From positions 15,011,541 through 15,075,540 of the forward strand of contig CM048849.1 in NCBI GenBank assembly GCA_026545225.1: a DNA stretch of 64,000 nucleotides, read 5' to 3'. Below, piece after piece: positions 36,788 to 51,774 of this stretch (its first letter is position 1; every line of letters starts with the position of its first letter). A model generated the notes under the pieces. It made no database searches, was not told the origin of the DNA, and worked only from the letters and a program-made list of their open reading frames with translations. Origin of the DNA: Cornus controversa. Its lineage: Eukaryota; Streptophyta; Magnoliopsida; Cornales; Cornaceae. Position numbers and translations under genes: made by a program.

Positions 36788-38660
36788 AAACTAGTTCAAA
36801 ATTGTTGTTGCCTTTCTCATTCCTTTTGGACGCCCAGATGATCGATTCTGGCACGAAGCACCAAACAGTTGTGATCGTTCTCGATTTTTACAAGTAATTG
36901 TTCTTCTCGATTCAGAACGACACAAACAAGATTGGATGAAGATTGGATCGACATGCTCGTCGTTTCTTTTGGATGTGCTGACGTAAGTTGGCAAAAAGCA
37001 TTGTACGATTCTGATTGTGGCACGATTTCTCTGGGAATGGGGCTTTTCAAATAAATATAGCTCAAACAAGCCTAGTTTTAAATCCTTGATAGCATGCTAA
37101 TTGTTTCTATCAGACGTCCAGATGGTTGAATTTCGCACAAAGCACATTACAGTTGTGATCTTGCACGATTTCTACAAGGACTTGATCTTTTCAAATCAGA
37201 ACGACTCAAACAAAACAGGATGCAGATCAAATAAACGTGGTCGTCGTTTCTTTCAGGACATTTTGACGGTCTAATTTGGCAAACCGCAACGTACAATTCT
37301 GATTATGGCACTCTTTCTCTAGGAACGGGGATTTCGAATCGAAACAACTCAAACAAAACCAGTTTAAAATTGTTGGTACCGTGCTAATTATTTCTTTTAG
37401 ATTTTCAGACGATCGAATTTGGCATAAAGCACCATAAAGTTGTGATCTTACACGATTTTTGCAAGGAGTTGCTCTTTTCGAATAAGAACAAATCAAGCAA
37501 AACAGGATGAAGATCGAATTGACATGCTTGTTCTCTTGCTTGGGACATCTAGACGGTCGAATTTGGGAAAAAGGAACGGTCGATTTTGATTATGACACGA
37601 TTTCTCTATGAATGGGTCATTTCGAAACAAAACAGCTGAAACGAAACTAGTTTAAAATCGTTGATAGCATGCTAGTTGTTTCTTTTAGATGTCCAGAAAG
37701 TCAAATTAGGCACAAAGCACCATACGGTTGTGATCGTTCATGATTTCTGAAAAGGAATTGCTCTTTTCGATTCAAAACGTCTTGACCGTCGAATTTCGCA
37801 TAAAGCAACGTATAATTCTAAGTATGGCACGATTTCACAAGGAATGAGACTTTTCAATTCTAAACAACTTAAACAAAACTACTTTTAAATCGTTGTTGCC
37901 ATTCTCATTTCATTTGGTGTCCAGACGGTCGATTCTGGCTCAAAGCACCATACGGTTGTGATCATGTCTGATTTCTGCAAAGAGTTGTTCTTTTCGATTC
38001 AGAATGACTCAAACAAAACTGGATGATGATCGGATCGACCTGCTCGTCGTTTCTTATGGACGTCTTGACGGTCTAATTTGACAAAAAGCAATGTACGATT
38101 CTGATTATCGCACGATTTCTCTAGGAATGAGGTTTTTCAAATCAAAACAACTCACATTAAAAATGTTTAAAATCATTGATATCGTGCTACTTGTTTCCAT
38201 TAGATGTCTAGACGATAGAATCTGGCACTAATCACCATGCGGTTGCGGTCTTGCACGATTTCCGCGTGAACTTGCTCATTTTGAATCAGAACAAGTCAAA
38301 CAAAACAGGAGGAGGAGTCGTTTCTTCTGGAAGTCCTGGCGGTCCGATTTGGCAAAAACCAACGAACGATGTTGATTATGGCACGACCTCTCTAGGAATG
38401 GGGCTTTTTGAATCGAAACAACTCGAACAAAACTAGTTTAAAATCGTTGATAGCATGGCAATAGTGTCTTTTAGATGTCTAGACGGTCGAATTTGGCACA
38501 AACCACCCAACGGTTGTGATCATTCATGATTTCTACATGGAATTGCTCTTTTCGATTCAGGACGTCTTGACGGTCGAATTTGGCATAAAGCAACGTATAG
38601 TTCTTACTAAGAAACGATTTCACTAGGAATGGGACTTTTCGAATCAAAACAACTCAACCA
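36788..38660. repeat. Right HOR copy 5
   Basis: The copy is 1873 bp, haplotype C (37535) without the extra base. It has a private T at 37619 (tctctatgaatgg instead of tctctaggaatgg). Confidence 0.97.
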
Positions 38661-40533
38661 AAACTAGTTCAAAATTGTTGTTGCCTTTCTCATTCCTTTT
38701 GGACGCCCAGATGATCGATTCTGGCACGAAGCACCAAACAGTTGTGATCGTTCTCGATTTTTACAAGTAATTGTTCTTCTCGATTCAGAACGACACAAAC
38801 AAGATTGGATGAAGATTGGATCGACATGCTCGTCGTTTCTTTTGGATGTGCTGACGTAAGTTGGCAAAAAGCATTGTACGATTCTGATTGTGGCACGATT
38901 TCTCTGGGAATGGGGCTTTTCAAATAAATATAGCTCAAACAAGCCTAGTTTTAAATCCTTGATAGCATGCTAATTGTTTCTATCAGACGTCCAGATGGTT
39001 GAATTTCGCACAAAGCACATTACAGTTGTGATCTTGCACGATTTCTACAAGGACTTGATCTTTTCAAATCAGAACGACTCAAACAAAACAGGATGCAGAT
39101 CAAATAAACGTGGTCGTCGTTTCTTTCAGGACATTTTGACGGTCTAATTTGGCAAACCGCAACGTACAATTCTGATTATGGCACTCTTTCTCTAGGAACG
39201 GGGATTTCGAATCGAAACAACTCAAACAAAACCAGTTTAAAATTGTTGGTACCGTGCTAATTATTTCTTTTAGATTTTCAGACGATCGAATTTGGCATAA
39301 AGCACCATAAAGTTGTGATCTTACACGATTTTTGCAAGGAGTTGCTCTTTTCGAATAAGAACAAATCAAGCAAAACAGGATGAAGATCGAATTGACATGC
39401 TTGTTCTCTTGCTTGGGACATCTAGACGGTCGAATTTGGGAAAAAGGAACGGTCGATTTTGATTATGACACGATTTCTCTAGGAATGGGTCATTTCGAAA
39501 CAAAACAGCTGAAACGAAACTAGTTTAAAATCGTTGATAGCATGCTAGTTGTTTCTTTTAGATGTCCAGAAAGTCAAATTAGGCACAAAGCACCATACGG
39601 TTGTGATCGTTCATGATTTCTGAAAAGGAATTGCTCTTTTCGATTCAAAACGTCTTGACCGTCGAATTTCGCATAAAGCAACGTATAATTCTAAGTATGG
39701 CACGATTTCACAAGGAATGAGACTTTTCAATTCTAAACAACTTAAACAAAACTACTTTTAAATCGTTGTTGCCATTCTCATTTCATTTGGTGTCCAGACG
39801 GTCGATTCTGGCTCAAAGCACCATACGGTTGTGATCATGTCTGATTTCTGCAAAGAGTTGTTCTTTTCGATTCAGAATGACTCAAACAAAACTGGATGAT
39901 GATCGGATCGACCTGCTCGTCGTTTCTTATGGACGTCTTGACGGTCTAATTTGACAAAAAGCAATGTACGATTCTGATTATCGCACGATTTCTCTAGGAA
40001 TGAGGTTTTTCAAATCAAAACAACTCACATTAAAAATGTTTAAAATCATTGATATCGTGCTACTTGTTTCCATTAGATGTCTAGACGATAGAATCTGGCA
40101 CTAATCACCATGCGGTTGCGGTCTTGCACGATTTCCGCGTGAACTTGCTCATTTTGAATCAGAACAAGTCAAACAAAACAGGAGGAGGAGTCGTTTCTTC
40201 TGGAAGTCCTGGCGGTCCGATTTGGCAAAAACCAACGAACGATGTTGATTATGGCACGACCTCTCTAGGAATGGGGCTTTTTGAATCGAAACAACTCGAA
40301 CAAAACTAGTTTAAAATCGTTGATAGCATGGCAATAGTGTCTTTTAGATGTCTAGACGGTCGAATTTGGCACAAACCACCCAACGGTTGTGATCATTCAT
40401 GATTTCTACATGGAATTGCTCTTTTCGATTCAGGACGTCTTGACGGTCGAATTTGGCATAAAGCAACGTATAGTTCTTACTAAGAAACGATTTCACTAGG
40501 AATGGGACTTTTCGAATCAAAACAACTCAACCA
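38661..40533. repeat. Right HOR copy 6
   Basis: The copy is 1873 bp, haplotype C without the extra base. Confidence 0.97.
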
Positions 40534-42407
40534 AAACTAGTTCAAAATTGTTGTTGCCTTTCTCATTCCTTTTGGACGCCCAGATGATCGATTCTGGCAC
40601 GAAGCACCAAACAGTTGTGATCGTTCTCGATTTTTACAAGTAATTGTTCTTCTCGATTCAGAACGACACAAACAAGATTGGATGAAGATTGGATCGACAT
40701 GCTCGTCGTTTCTTTTGGATGTGCTGACGTAAGTTGGCAAAAAGCATTGTACGATTCTGATTGTGGCACGATTTCTCTGGGAATGGGGCTTTTCAAATAA
40801 ATATAGCTCAAACAAGCCTAGTTTTAAATCCTTGATAGCATGCTAATTGTTTCTATCAGACGTCCAGATGGTTGAATTTCGCACAAAGCACATTACAGTT
40901 GTGATCTTGCACGATTTCTACAAGGACTTGATCTTTTCAAATCAGAACGACTCAAACAAAACAGGATGCAGATCAAATAAACGTGGTCGTCGTTTCTTTC
41001 AGGACATTTTGACGGTCTAATTTGGCAAACCGCAACGTACAATTCTGATTATGGCACTCTTTCTCTAGGAACGGGGATTTCGAATCGAAACAACTCAAAC
41101 AAAACCAGTTTAAAATTGTTGGTACCGTGCTAATTATTTCTTTTAGATTTTCAGACGATCGAATTTGGCATAAAGCACCATAAAGTTGTGATCTTACACG
41201 ATTTTTGCAAGGAGTTGCTCTTTTCGAATAAGAACAAATCAAGCAAAACAGGATGAAGATCGAATTGACATGCTTGTTCTCTTGCTTGGGACATCTAGAC
41301 GGTCGAATTTGGGAAAAAGGAACGGTCGATTTTGATTATGACACGATTTCTCTAGGAATGGGTCATTTCGAAACAAAACAGCTGAAACGAAACTAGTTTA
41401 AAATCGTTGATAGCATGCTAGTTGTTTCTTTTAGATGTCCAGAAAGTCAAATTAGGCACAAAGCACCATACGGTTGTGATTCGTTCATGATTTCTGAAAA
41501 GGAATTGCTCTTTTCGATTCAAAACGTCTTGACCGTCGAATTTCGCATAAAGCAACGTATAATTCTAAGTATGGCACGATTTCACAAGGAATGAGACTTT
41601 TCAATTCTAAACAACTTAAACAAAACTACTTTTAAATCGTTGTTGCCATTCTCATTTCATTTGGTGTCCAGACGGTCGATTCTGGCTCAAAGCACCATAC
41701 GGTTGTGATCATGTCTGATTTCTGCAAAGAGTTGTTCTTTTCGATTCAGAATGACTCAAACAAAACTGGATGATGATCGGATCGACCTGCTCGTCGTTTC
41801 TTATGGACGTCTTGACGGTCTAATTTGACAAAAAGCAATGTACGATTCTGATTATCGCACGATTTCTCTAGGAATGAGGTTTTTCAAATCAAAACAACTC
41901 ACATTAAAAATGTTTAAAATCATTGATATCGTGCTACTTGTTTCCATTAGATGTCTAGACGATAGAATCTGGCACTAATCACCATGCGGTTGCGGTCTTG
42001 CACGATTTCCGCGTGAACTTGCTCATTTTGAATCAGAACAAGTCAAACAAAACAGGAGGAGGAGTCGTTTCTTCTGGAAGTCCTGGCGGTCCGATTTGGC
42101 AAAAACCAACGAACGATGTTGATTATGGCACGACCTCTCTAGGAATGGGGCTTTTTGAATCGAAACAACTCGAACAAAACTAGTTTAAAATCGTTGATAG
42201 CATGGCAATAGTGTCTTTTAGATGTCTAGACGGTCGAATTTGGCACAAACCACCCAACGGTTGTGATCATTCATGATTTCTACATGGAATTGCTCTTTTC
42301 GATTCAGGACGTCTTGACGGTCGAATTTGGCATAAAGCAACGTATAGTTCTTACTAAGAAACGATTTCACTAGGAATGGGACTTTTCGAATCAAAACAAC
42401 TCAACCA
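40534..42407. repeat. Right HOR copy 7
   Basis: The copy is 1874 bp, haplotype C with the extra T (gtgattcgttc near 41480). Confidence 0.97.
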
Positions 42408-44281
42408 AAACTAGTTCAAAATTGTTGTTGCCTTTCTCATTCCTTTTGGACGCCCAGATGATCGATTCTGGCACGAAGCACCAAACAGTTGTGATCGTTC
42501 TCGATTTTTACAAGTAATTGTTCTTCTCGATTCAGAACGACACAAACAAGATTGGATGAAGATTGGATCGACATGCTCGTCGTTTCTTTTGGATGTGCTG
42601 ACGTAAGTTGGCAAAAAGCATTGTACGATTCTGATTGTGGCACGATTTCTCTGGGAATGGGGCTTTTCAAATAAATATAGCTCAAACAAGCCTAGTTTTA
42701 AATCCTTGATAGCATGCTAATTGTTTCTATCAGACGTCCAGATGGTTGAATTTCGCACAAAGCACATTACAGTTGTGATCTTGCACGATTTCTACAAGGA
42801 CTTGATCTTTTCAAATCAGAACGACTCAAACAAAACAGGATGCAGATCAAATAAACGTGGTCGTCGTTTCTTTCAGGACATTTTGACGGTCTAATTTGGC
42901 AAACCGCAACGTACAATTCTGATTATGGCACTCTTTCTCTAGGAACGGGGATTTCGAATCGAAACAACTCAAACAAAACCAGTTTAAAATTGTTGGTACC
43001 GTGCTAATTATTTCTTTTAGATTTTCAGACGATCGAATTTGGCATAAAGCACCATAAAGTTGTGATCTTACACGATTTTTGCAAGGAGTTGCTCTTTTCG
43101 AATAAGAACAAATCAAGCAAAACAGGATGAAGATCGAATTGACATGCTTGTTCTCTTGCTTGGGACATCTAGACGGTCGAATTTGGGAAAAAGGAACGGT
43201 CGATTTTGATTATGACACGATTTCTCTAGGAATGGGTCATTTCGAAACAAAACAGCTGAAACGAAACTAGTTTAAAATCGTTGATAGCATGCTAGTTGTT
43301 TCTTTTAGATGTCCAGAAAGTCAAATTAGGCACAAAGCACCATACGGTTGTGATTCGTTCATGATTTCTGAAAAGGAATTGCTCTTTTCGATTCAAAACG
43401 TCTTGACCGTCGAATTTCGCATAAAGCAACGTATAATTCTAAGTATGGCACGATTTCACAAGGAATGAGACTTTTCAATTCTAAACAACTTAAACAAAAC
43501 TACTTTTAAATCGTTGTTGCCATTCTCATTTCATTTGGTGTCCAGACGGTCGATTCTGGCTCAAAGCACCATACGGTTGTGATCATGTCTGATTTCTGCA
43601 AAGAGTTGTTCTTTTCGATTCAGAATGACTCAAACAAAACTGGATGATGATCGGATCGACCTGCTCGTCGTTTCTTATGGACGTCTTGACGGTCTAATTT
43701 GACAAAAAGCAATGTACGATTCTGATTATCGCACGATTTCTCTAGGAATGAGGTTTTTCAAATCAAAACAACTCACATTAAAAATGTTTAAAATCATTGA
43801 TATCGTGCTACTTGTTTCCATTAGATGTCTAGACGATAGAATCTGGCACTAATCACCATGCGGTTGCGGTCTTGCACGATTTCCGCGTGAACTTGCTCAT
43901 TTTGAATCAGAACAAGTCAAACAAAACAGGAGGAGGAGTCGTTTCTTCTGGAAGTCCTGGCGGTCCGATTTGGCAAAAACCAACGAACGATGTTGATTAT
44001 GGCACGACCTCTCTAGGAATGGGGCTTTTTGAATCGAAACAACTCGAACAAAACTAGTTTAAAATCGTTGATAGCATGGCAATAGTGTCTTTTAGATGTC
44101 TAGACGGTCGAATTTGGCACAAACCACCCAACGGTTGTGATCATTCATGATTTCTACATGGAATTGCTCTTTTCGATTCAGGACGTCTTGACGGTCGAAT
44201 TTGGCATAAAGCAACGTATAGTTCTTACTAAGAAACGATTTCACTAGGAATGGGACTTTTCGAATCAAAACAACTCAACCA
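42408..44281. repeat. Right HOR copy 8
   Basis: The copy is 1874 bp, haplotype C with the extra T, the same as copy 7. Confidence 0.97.
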
Positions 44282-46154
44282 AAACTAGTTCAAAATTGTT
44301 GTTGCCTTTCTCATTCCTTTTGGACGCCCAGATGATCGATTCTGGCACGAAGCACCAAACAGTTGTGATCGTTCTCGATTTTTACAAGTAATTGTTCTTC
44401 TCGATTCAGAACGACACAAACAAGATTGGATGAAGATTGGATCGACATGCTCGTCGTTTCTTTTGGATGTGCTGACGTAAGTTGGCAAAAAGCATTGTAC
44501 GATTCTGATTGTGGCACGATTTCTCTGGGAATGGGGCTTTTCAAATAAATATAGCTCAAACAAGCCTAGTTTTAAATCCTTGATAGCATGCTAATTGTTT
44601 CTATCAGACGTCCAGATGGTTGAATTTCGCACAAAGCACATTACAGTTGTGATCTTGCACGATTTCTACAAGGACTTGATCTTTTCAAATCAGAACGACT
44701 CAAACAAAACAGGATGCAGATCAAATAAACGTGGTCGTCGTTTCTTTCAGGACATTTTGACGGTCTAATTTGGCAAACCGCAACGTACAATTCTGATTAT
44801 GGCACTCTTTCTCTAGGAACGGGGATTTCGAATCGAAACAACTCAAACAAAACCAGTTTAAAATTGTTGGTACCGTGCTAATTATTTCTTTTAGATTTTC
44901 AGACGATCGAATTTGGCATAAAGCACCATAAAGTTGTGATCTTACACGATTTTTGCAAGGAGTTGCTCTTTTCGAATAAGAACAAATCAAGCAAAACAGG
45001 ATGAAGATCGAATTGACATGCTTGTTCTCTTGCTTGGGACATCTAGACGGTCGAATTTGGGAAAAAGGAACGGTCGATTTTGATTATGACACGATTTCTC
45101 TAGGAATGGGTCATTTCGAAACAAAACAGCTGAAACGAAACTAGTTTAAAATCGTTGATAGCATGCTAGTTGTTTCTTTTAGATGTCCAGAAAGTCAAAT
45201 TAGGCACAAAGCACCATACGGTTGTGATCGTTCATGATTTCTGAAAAGGAATTGCTCTTTTCGATTCAAAACGTCTTGACCGTCGAATTTCGCATAAAGT
45301 AACGTATAATTCTAAGTATGGCACGATTTCACAAGGAATGAGACTTTTCAATTCTAAACAACTTAAACAAAACTACTTTTAAATCGTTGTTGCCATTCTC
45401 ATTTCATTTGGTGTCCAGACGGTCGATTCTGGCTCAAAGCACCATACGGTTGTGATCATGTCTGATTTCTGCAAAGAGTTGTTCTTTTCGATTCAGAATG
45501 ACTCAAACAAAACTGGATGATGATCGGATCGACCTGCTCGTCGTTTCTTATGGACGTCTTGACGGTCTAATTTGACAAAAAGCAATGTACGATTCTGATT
45601 ATCGCACGATTTCTCTAGGAATGAGGTTTTTCAAATCAAAACAACTCACATTAAAAATGTTTAAAATCATTGATATCGTGCTACTTGTTTCCATTAGATG
45701 TCTAGACGATAGAATCTGGCACTAATCACCATGCGGTTGCGGTCTTGCACGATTTCCGCGTGAACTTGCTCATTTTGAATCAGAACAAGTCAAACAAAAC
45801 AGGAGGAGGAGTCGTTTCTTCTGGAAGTCCTGGCGGTCCGATTTGGCAAAAACCAACGAACGATGTTGATTATGGCACGACCTCTCTAGGAATGGGGCTT
45901 TTTGAATCGAAACAACTCGAACAAAACTAGTTTAAAATCGTTGATAGCATGGCAATAGTGTCTTTTAGATGTCTAGACGGTCGAATTTGGCACAAACCAC
46001 CCAACGGTTGTGATCATTCATGATTTCTACATGGAATTGCTCTTTTCGATTCAGGACGTCTTGACGGTCGAATTTGGCATAAAGCAACGTATAGTTCTTA
46101 CTAAGAAACGATTTCACTAGGAATGGGACTTTTCGAATCAAAACAACTCAACCA
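44282..46154. repeat. Right HOR copy 9
   Basis: The copy is 1873 bp, haplotype C without the extra base. It has a private T at 45300 (cataaagtaacg). Confidence 0.97.
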
Positions 46155-48027
46155 AAACTAGTTCAAAATTGTTGTTGCCTTTCTCATTCCTTTTGGACGC
46201 CCAGATGATCGATTCTGGCACGAAGCACCAAACAGTTGTGATCGTTCTCGATTTTTACAAGTAATTGTTCTTCTCGATTCAGAACGACACAAACAAGATT
46301 GGATGAAGATTGGATCGACATGCTCGTCGTTTCTTTTGGATGTGCTGACGTAAGTTGGCAAAAAGCATTGTACGATTCTGATTGTGGCACGATTTCTCTG
46401 GGAATGGGGCTTTTCAAATAAATATAGCTCAAACAAGCCTAGTTTTAAATCCTTGATAGCATGCTAATTGTTTCTATCAGACGTCCAGATGGTTGAATTT
46501 CGCACAAAGCACATTACAGTTGTGATCTTGCACGATTTCTACAAGGACTTGATCTTTTCAAATCAGAACGACTCAAACAAAACAGGATGCAGATCAAATA
46601 AACGTGGTCGTCGTTTCTTTCAGGACATTTTGACGGTCTAATTTGGCAAACCGCAACGTACAATTCTGATTATGGCACTCTTTCTCTAGGAACGGGGATT
46701 TCGAATCGAAACAACTCAAACAAAACCAGTTTAAAATTGTTGGTACCGTGCTAATTATTTCTTTTAGATTTTCAGACGATCGAATTTGGCATAAAGCACC
46801 ATAAAGTTGTGATCTTACACGATTTTTGCAAGGAGTTGCTCTTTTCGAATAAGAACAAATCAAGCAAAACAGGATGAAGATCGAATTGACATGCTTGTTC
46901 TTTTGCTTGGGACATCTAGACGGTCGAATTTGGGAAAAAGGAACGGTCGATTTTGATTATGACACGATTTCTCTAGGAATGGGTCATTTCGAAACAAAAC
47001 AGCTGAAACGAAACTAGTTTAAAATCGTTGATAGCATGCTAGTTGTTTCTTTTAGATGTCCAGAAAGTCAAATTAGGCACAAAGCACCATACGGTTGTGA
47101 TCGTTCATGATTTCTGAAAAGGAATTGCTCTTTTCGATTCAAAACGTCTTGACCGTCGAATTTCGCATAAAGCAACGTATAATTCTAAGTATGGCACGAT
47201 TTCACAAGGAATGAGACTTTTCAATTCTAAACAACTTAAACAAAACTACTTTTAAATCGTTGTTGCCATTCTCATTTCATTTGGTGTCCAGACGGTCGAT
47301 TCTGGCTCAAAGCACCATACGGTTGTGATCATGTCTGATTTCTGCAAAGAGTTGTTCTTTTCGATTCAGAATGACTCAAACAAAACTGGATGATGATCGG
47401 ATCGACCTGCTCGTCGTTTCTTATGGACGTCTTGACGGTCTAATTTGACAAAAAGCAATGTACGATTCTGATTATCGCACGATTTCTCTAGGAATGAGGT
47501 TTTTCAAATCAAAACAACTCACATTAAAAATGTTTAAAATCATTGATATCGTGCTACTTGTTTCCATTAGATGTCTAGACGATAGAATCTGGCACTAATC
47601 ACCATGCGGTTGCGGTCTTGCACGATTTCCGCGTGAACTTGCTCATTTTGAATCAGAACAAGTCAAACAAAACAGGAGGAGGAGTCGTTTCTTCTGGAAG
47701 TCCTGGCGGTCCGATTTGGCAAAAACCAACGAACGATGTTGATTATGGCACGACCTCTCTAGGAATGGGGCTTTTTGAATCGAAACAACTCGAACAAAAC
47801 TAGTTTAAAATCGTTGATAGCATGGCAATAGTGTCTTTTAGATGTCTAGACGGTCGAATTTGGCACAAACCACCCAACGGTTGTGATCATTCATGATTTC
47901 TACATGGAATTGCTCTTTTCGATTCAGGACGTCTTGACGGTCGAATTTGGCATAAAGCAACGTATAGTTCTTACTAAGAAACGATTTCACTAGGAATGGG
48001 ACTTTTCGAATCAAAACAACTCAACCA
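46155..48027. repeat. Right HOR copy 10
   Basis: The copy is 1873 bp. The haplotype returns to T without the extra base. Confidence 0.97.
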
Positions 48028-49900
48028 AAACTAGTTCAAAATTGTTGTTGCCTTTCTCATTCCTTTTGGACGCCCAGATGATCGATTCTGGCACGAAGCA
48101 CCAAACAGTTGTGATCGTTCTCGATTTTTACAAGTAATTGTTCTTCTCGATTCAGAACGACACAAACAAGATTGGATGAAGATTGGATCGACATGCTCGT
48201 CGTTTCTTTTGGATGTGCTGACGTAAGTTGGCAAAAAGCATTGTACGATTCTGATTGTGGCACGATTTCTCTGGGAATGGGGCTTTTCAAATAAATATAG
48301 CTCAAACAAGCCTAGTTTTAAATCCTTGATAGCATGCTAATTGTTTCTATCAGACGTCCAGATGGTTGAATTTCGCACAAAGCACATTACAGTTGTGATC
48401 TTGCACGATTTCTACAAGGACTTGATCTTTTCAAATCAGAACGACTCAAACAAAACAGGATGCAGATCAAATAAACGTGGTCGTCGTTTCTTTCAGGACA
48501 TTTTGACGGTCTAATTTGGCAAACCGCAACGTACAATTCTGATTATGGCACTCTTTCTCTAGGAACGGGGATTTCGAATCGAAACAACTCAAACAAAACC
48601 AGTTTAAAATTGTTGGTACCGTGCTAATTATTTCTTTTAGATTTTCAGACGATCGAATTTGGCATAAAGCACCATAAAGTTGTGATCTTACACGATTTTT
48701 GCAAGGAGTTGCTCTTTTCGAATAAGAACAAATCAAGCAAAACAGGATGAAGATCGAATTGACATGCTTGTTCTTTTGCTTGGGACATCTAGACGGTCGA
48801 ATTTGGGAAAAAGGAACGGTCGATTTTGATTATGACACGATTTCTCTAGGAATGGGTCATTTCGAAACAAAACAGCTGAAACGAAACTAGTTTAAAATCG
48901 TTGATAGCATGCTAGTTGTTTCTTTTAGATGTCCAGAAAGTCAAATTAGGCACAAAGCACCATACGGTTGTGATCGTTCATGATTTCTGAAAAGGAATTG
49001 CTCTTTTCGATTCAAAACGTCTTGACCGTCGAATTTCGCATAAAGCAACGTATAATTCTAAGTATGGCACGATTTCACAAGGAATGAGACTTTTCAATTC
49101 TAAACAACTTAAACAAAACTACTTTTAAATCGTTGTTGCCATTCTCATTTCATTTGGTGTCCAGACGGTCGATTCTGGCTCAAAGCACCATACGGTTGTG
49201 ATCATGTCTGATTTCTGCAAAGAGTTGTTCTTTTCGATTCAGAATGACTCAAACAAAACTGGATGATGATCGGATCGACCTGCTCGTCGTTTCTTATGGA
49301 CGTCTTGACGGTCTAATTTGACAAAAAGCAATGTACGATTCTGATTATCGCACGATTTCTCTAGGAATGAGGTTTTTCAAATCAAAACAACTCACATTAA
49401 AAATGTTTAAAATCATTGATATCGTGCTACTTGTTTCCATTAGATGTCTAGACGATAGAATCTGGCACTAATCACCATGCGGTTGCGGTCTTGCACGATT
49501 TCCGCGTGAACTTGCTCATTTTGAATCAGAACAAGTCAAACAAAACAGGAGGAGGAGTCGTTTCTTCTGGAAGTCCTGGCGGTCCGATTTGGCAAAAACC
49601 AACGAACGATGTTGATTATGGCACGACCTCTCTAGGAATGGGGCTTTTTGAATCGAAACAACTCGAACAAAACTAGTTTAAAATCGTTGATAGCATGGCA
49701 ATAGTGTCTTTTAGATGTCTAGACGGTCGAATTTGGCACAAACCACCCAACGGTTGTGATCATTCATGATTTCTACATGGAATTGCTCTTTTCGATTCAG
49801 GACGTCTTGACGGTCGAATTTGGCATAAAGCAACGTATAGTTCTTACTAAGAAACGATTTCACTAGGAATGGGACTTTTCGAATCAAAACAACTCAACCA
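48028..49900. repeat. Right HOR copy 11
   Basis: The copy is 1873 bp, haplotype T without the extra base. Confidence 0.97.
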
Positions 49901-51774
49901 AAACTAGTTCAAAATTGTTGTTGCCTTTCTCATTCCTTTTGGACGCCCAGATGATCGATTCTGGCACGAAGCACCAAACAGTTGTGATCGTTCTCGATTT
50001 TTACAAGTAATTGTTCTTCTCGATTCAGAACGACACAAACAAGATTGGATGAAGATTGGATCGACATGCTCGTCGTTTCTTTTGGATGTGCTGACGTAAG
50101 TTGGCAAAAAGCATTGTACGATTCTGATTGTGGCACGATTTCTCTGGGAATGGGGCTTTTCAAATAAATATAGCTCAAACAAGCCTAGTTTTAAATCCTT
50201 GATAGCATGCTAATTGTTTCTATCAGACGTCCAGATGGTTGAATTTCGCACAAAGCACATTACAGTTGTGATCTTGCACGATTTCTACAAGGACTTGATC
50301 TTTTCAAATCAGAACGACTCAAACAAAACAGGATGCAGATCAAATAAACGTGGTCGTCGTTTCTTTCAGGACATTTTGACGGTCTAATTTGGCAAACCGC
50401 AACGTACAATTCTGATTATGGCACTCTTTCTCTAGGAACGGGGATTTCGAATCGAAACAACTCAAACAAAACCAGTTTAAAATTGTTGGTACCGTGCTAA
50501 TTATTTCTTTTAGATTTTCAGACGATCGAATTTGGCATAAAGCACCATAAAGTTGTGATCTTACACGATTTTTGCAAGGAGTTGCTCTTTTCGAATAAGA
50601 ACAAATCAAGCAAAACAGGATGAAGATCGAATTGACATGCTTGTTCTTTTGCTTGGGACATCTAGACGGTCGAATTTGGGAAAAAGGAACGGTCGATTTT
50701 GATTATGACACGATTTCTCTAGGAATGGGTCATTTCGAAACAAAACAGCTGAAACGAAACTAGTTTAAAATCGTTGATAGCATGCTAGTTGTTTCTTTTA
50801 GATGTCCAGAAAGTCAAATTAGGCACAAAGCACCATACGGTTGTGATTCGTTCATGATTTCTGAAAAGGAATTGCTCTTTTCGATTCAAAACGTCTTGAC
50901 CGTCGAATTTCGCATAAAGCAACGTATAATTCTAAGTATGGCACGATTTCACAAGGAATGAGACTTTTCAATTCTAAACAACTTAAACAAAACTACTTTT
51001 AAATCGTTGTTGCCATTCTCATTTCATTTGGTGTCCAGACGGTCGATTCTGGCTCAAAGCACCATACGGTTGTGATCATGTCTGATTTCTGCAAAGAGTT
51101 GTTCTTTTCGATTCAGAATGACTCAAACAAAACTGGATGATGATCGGATCGACCTGCTCGTCGTTTCTTATGGACGTCTTGACGGTCTAATTTGACAAAA
51201 AGCAATGTACGATTCTGATTATCGCACGATTTCTCTAGGAATGAGGTTTTTCAAATCAAAACAACTCACATTAAAAATGTTTAAAATCATTGATATCGTG
51301 CTACTTGTTTCCATTAGATGTCTAGACGATAGAATCTGGCACTAATCACCATGCGGTTGCGGTCTTGCACGATTTCCGCGTGAACTTGCTCATTTTGAAT
51401 CAGAACAAGTCAAACAAAACAGGAGGAGGAGTCGTTTCTTCTGGAAGTCCTGGCGGTCCGATTTGGCAAAAACCAACGAACGATGTTGATTATGGCACGA
51501 CCTCTCTAGGAATGGGGCTTTTTGAATCGAAACAACTCGAACAAAACTAGTTTAAAATCGTTGATAGCATGGCAATAGTGTCTTTTAGATGTCTAGACGG
51601 TCGAATTTGGCACAAACCACCCAACGGTTGTGATCATTCATGATTTCTACATGGAATTGCTCTTTTCGATTCAGGACGTCTTGACGGTCGAATTTGGCAT
51701 AAAGCAACGTATAGTTCTTACTAAGAAACGATTTCACTAGGAATGGGACTTTTCGAATCAAAACAACTCAACCA
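49901..51774. repeat. Right HOR copy 12
   Basis: The copy is 1874 bp, haplotype T with the extra T. Only copy 19 shares this combination. Confidence 0.97.
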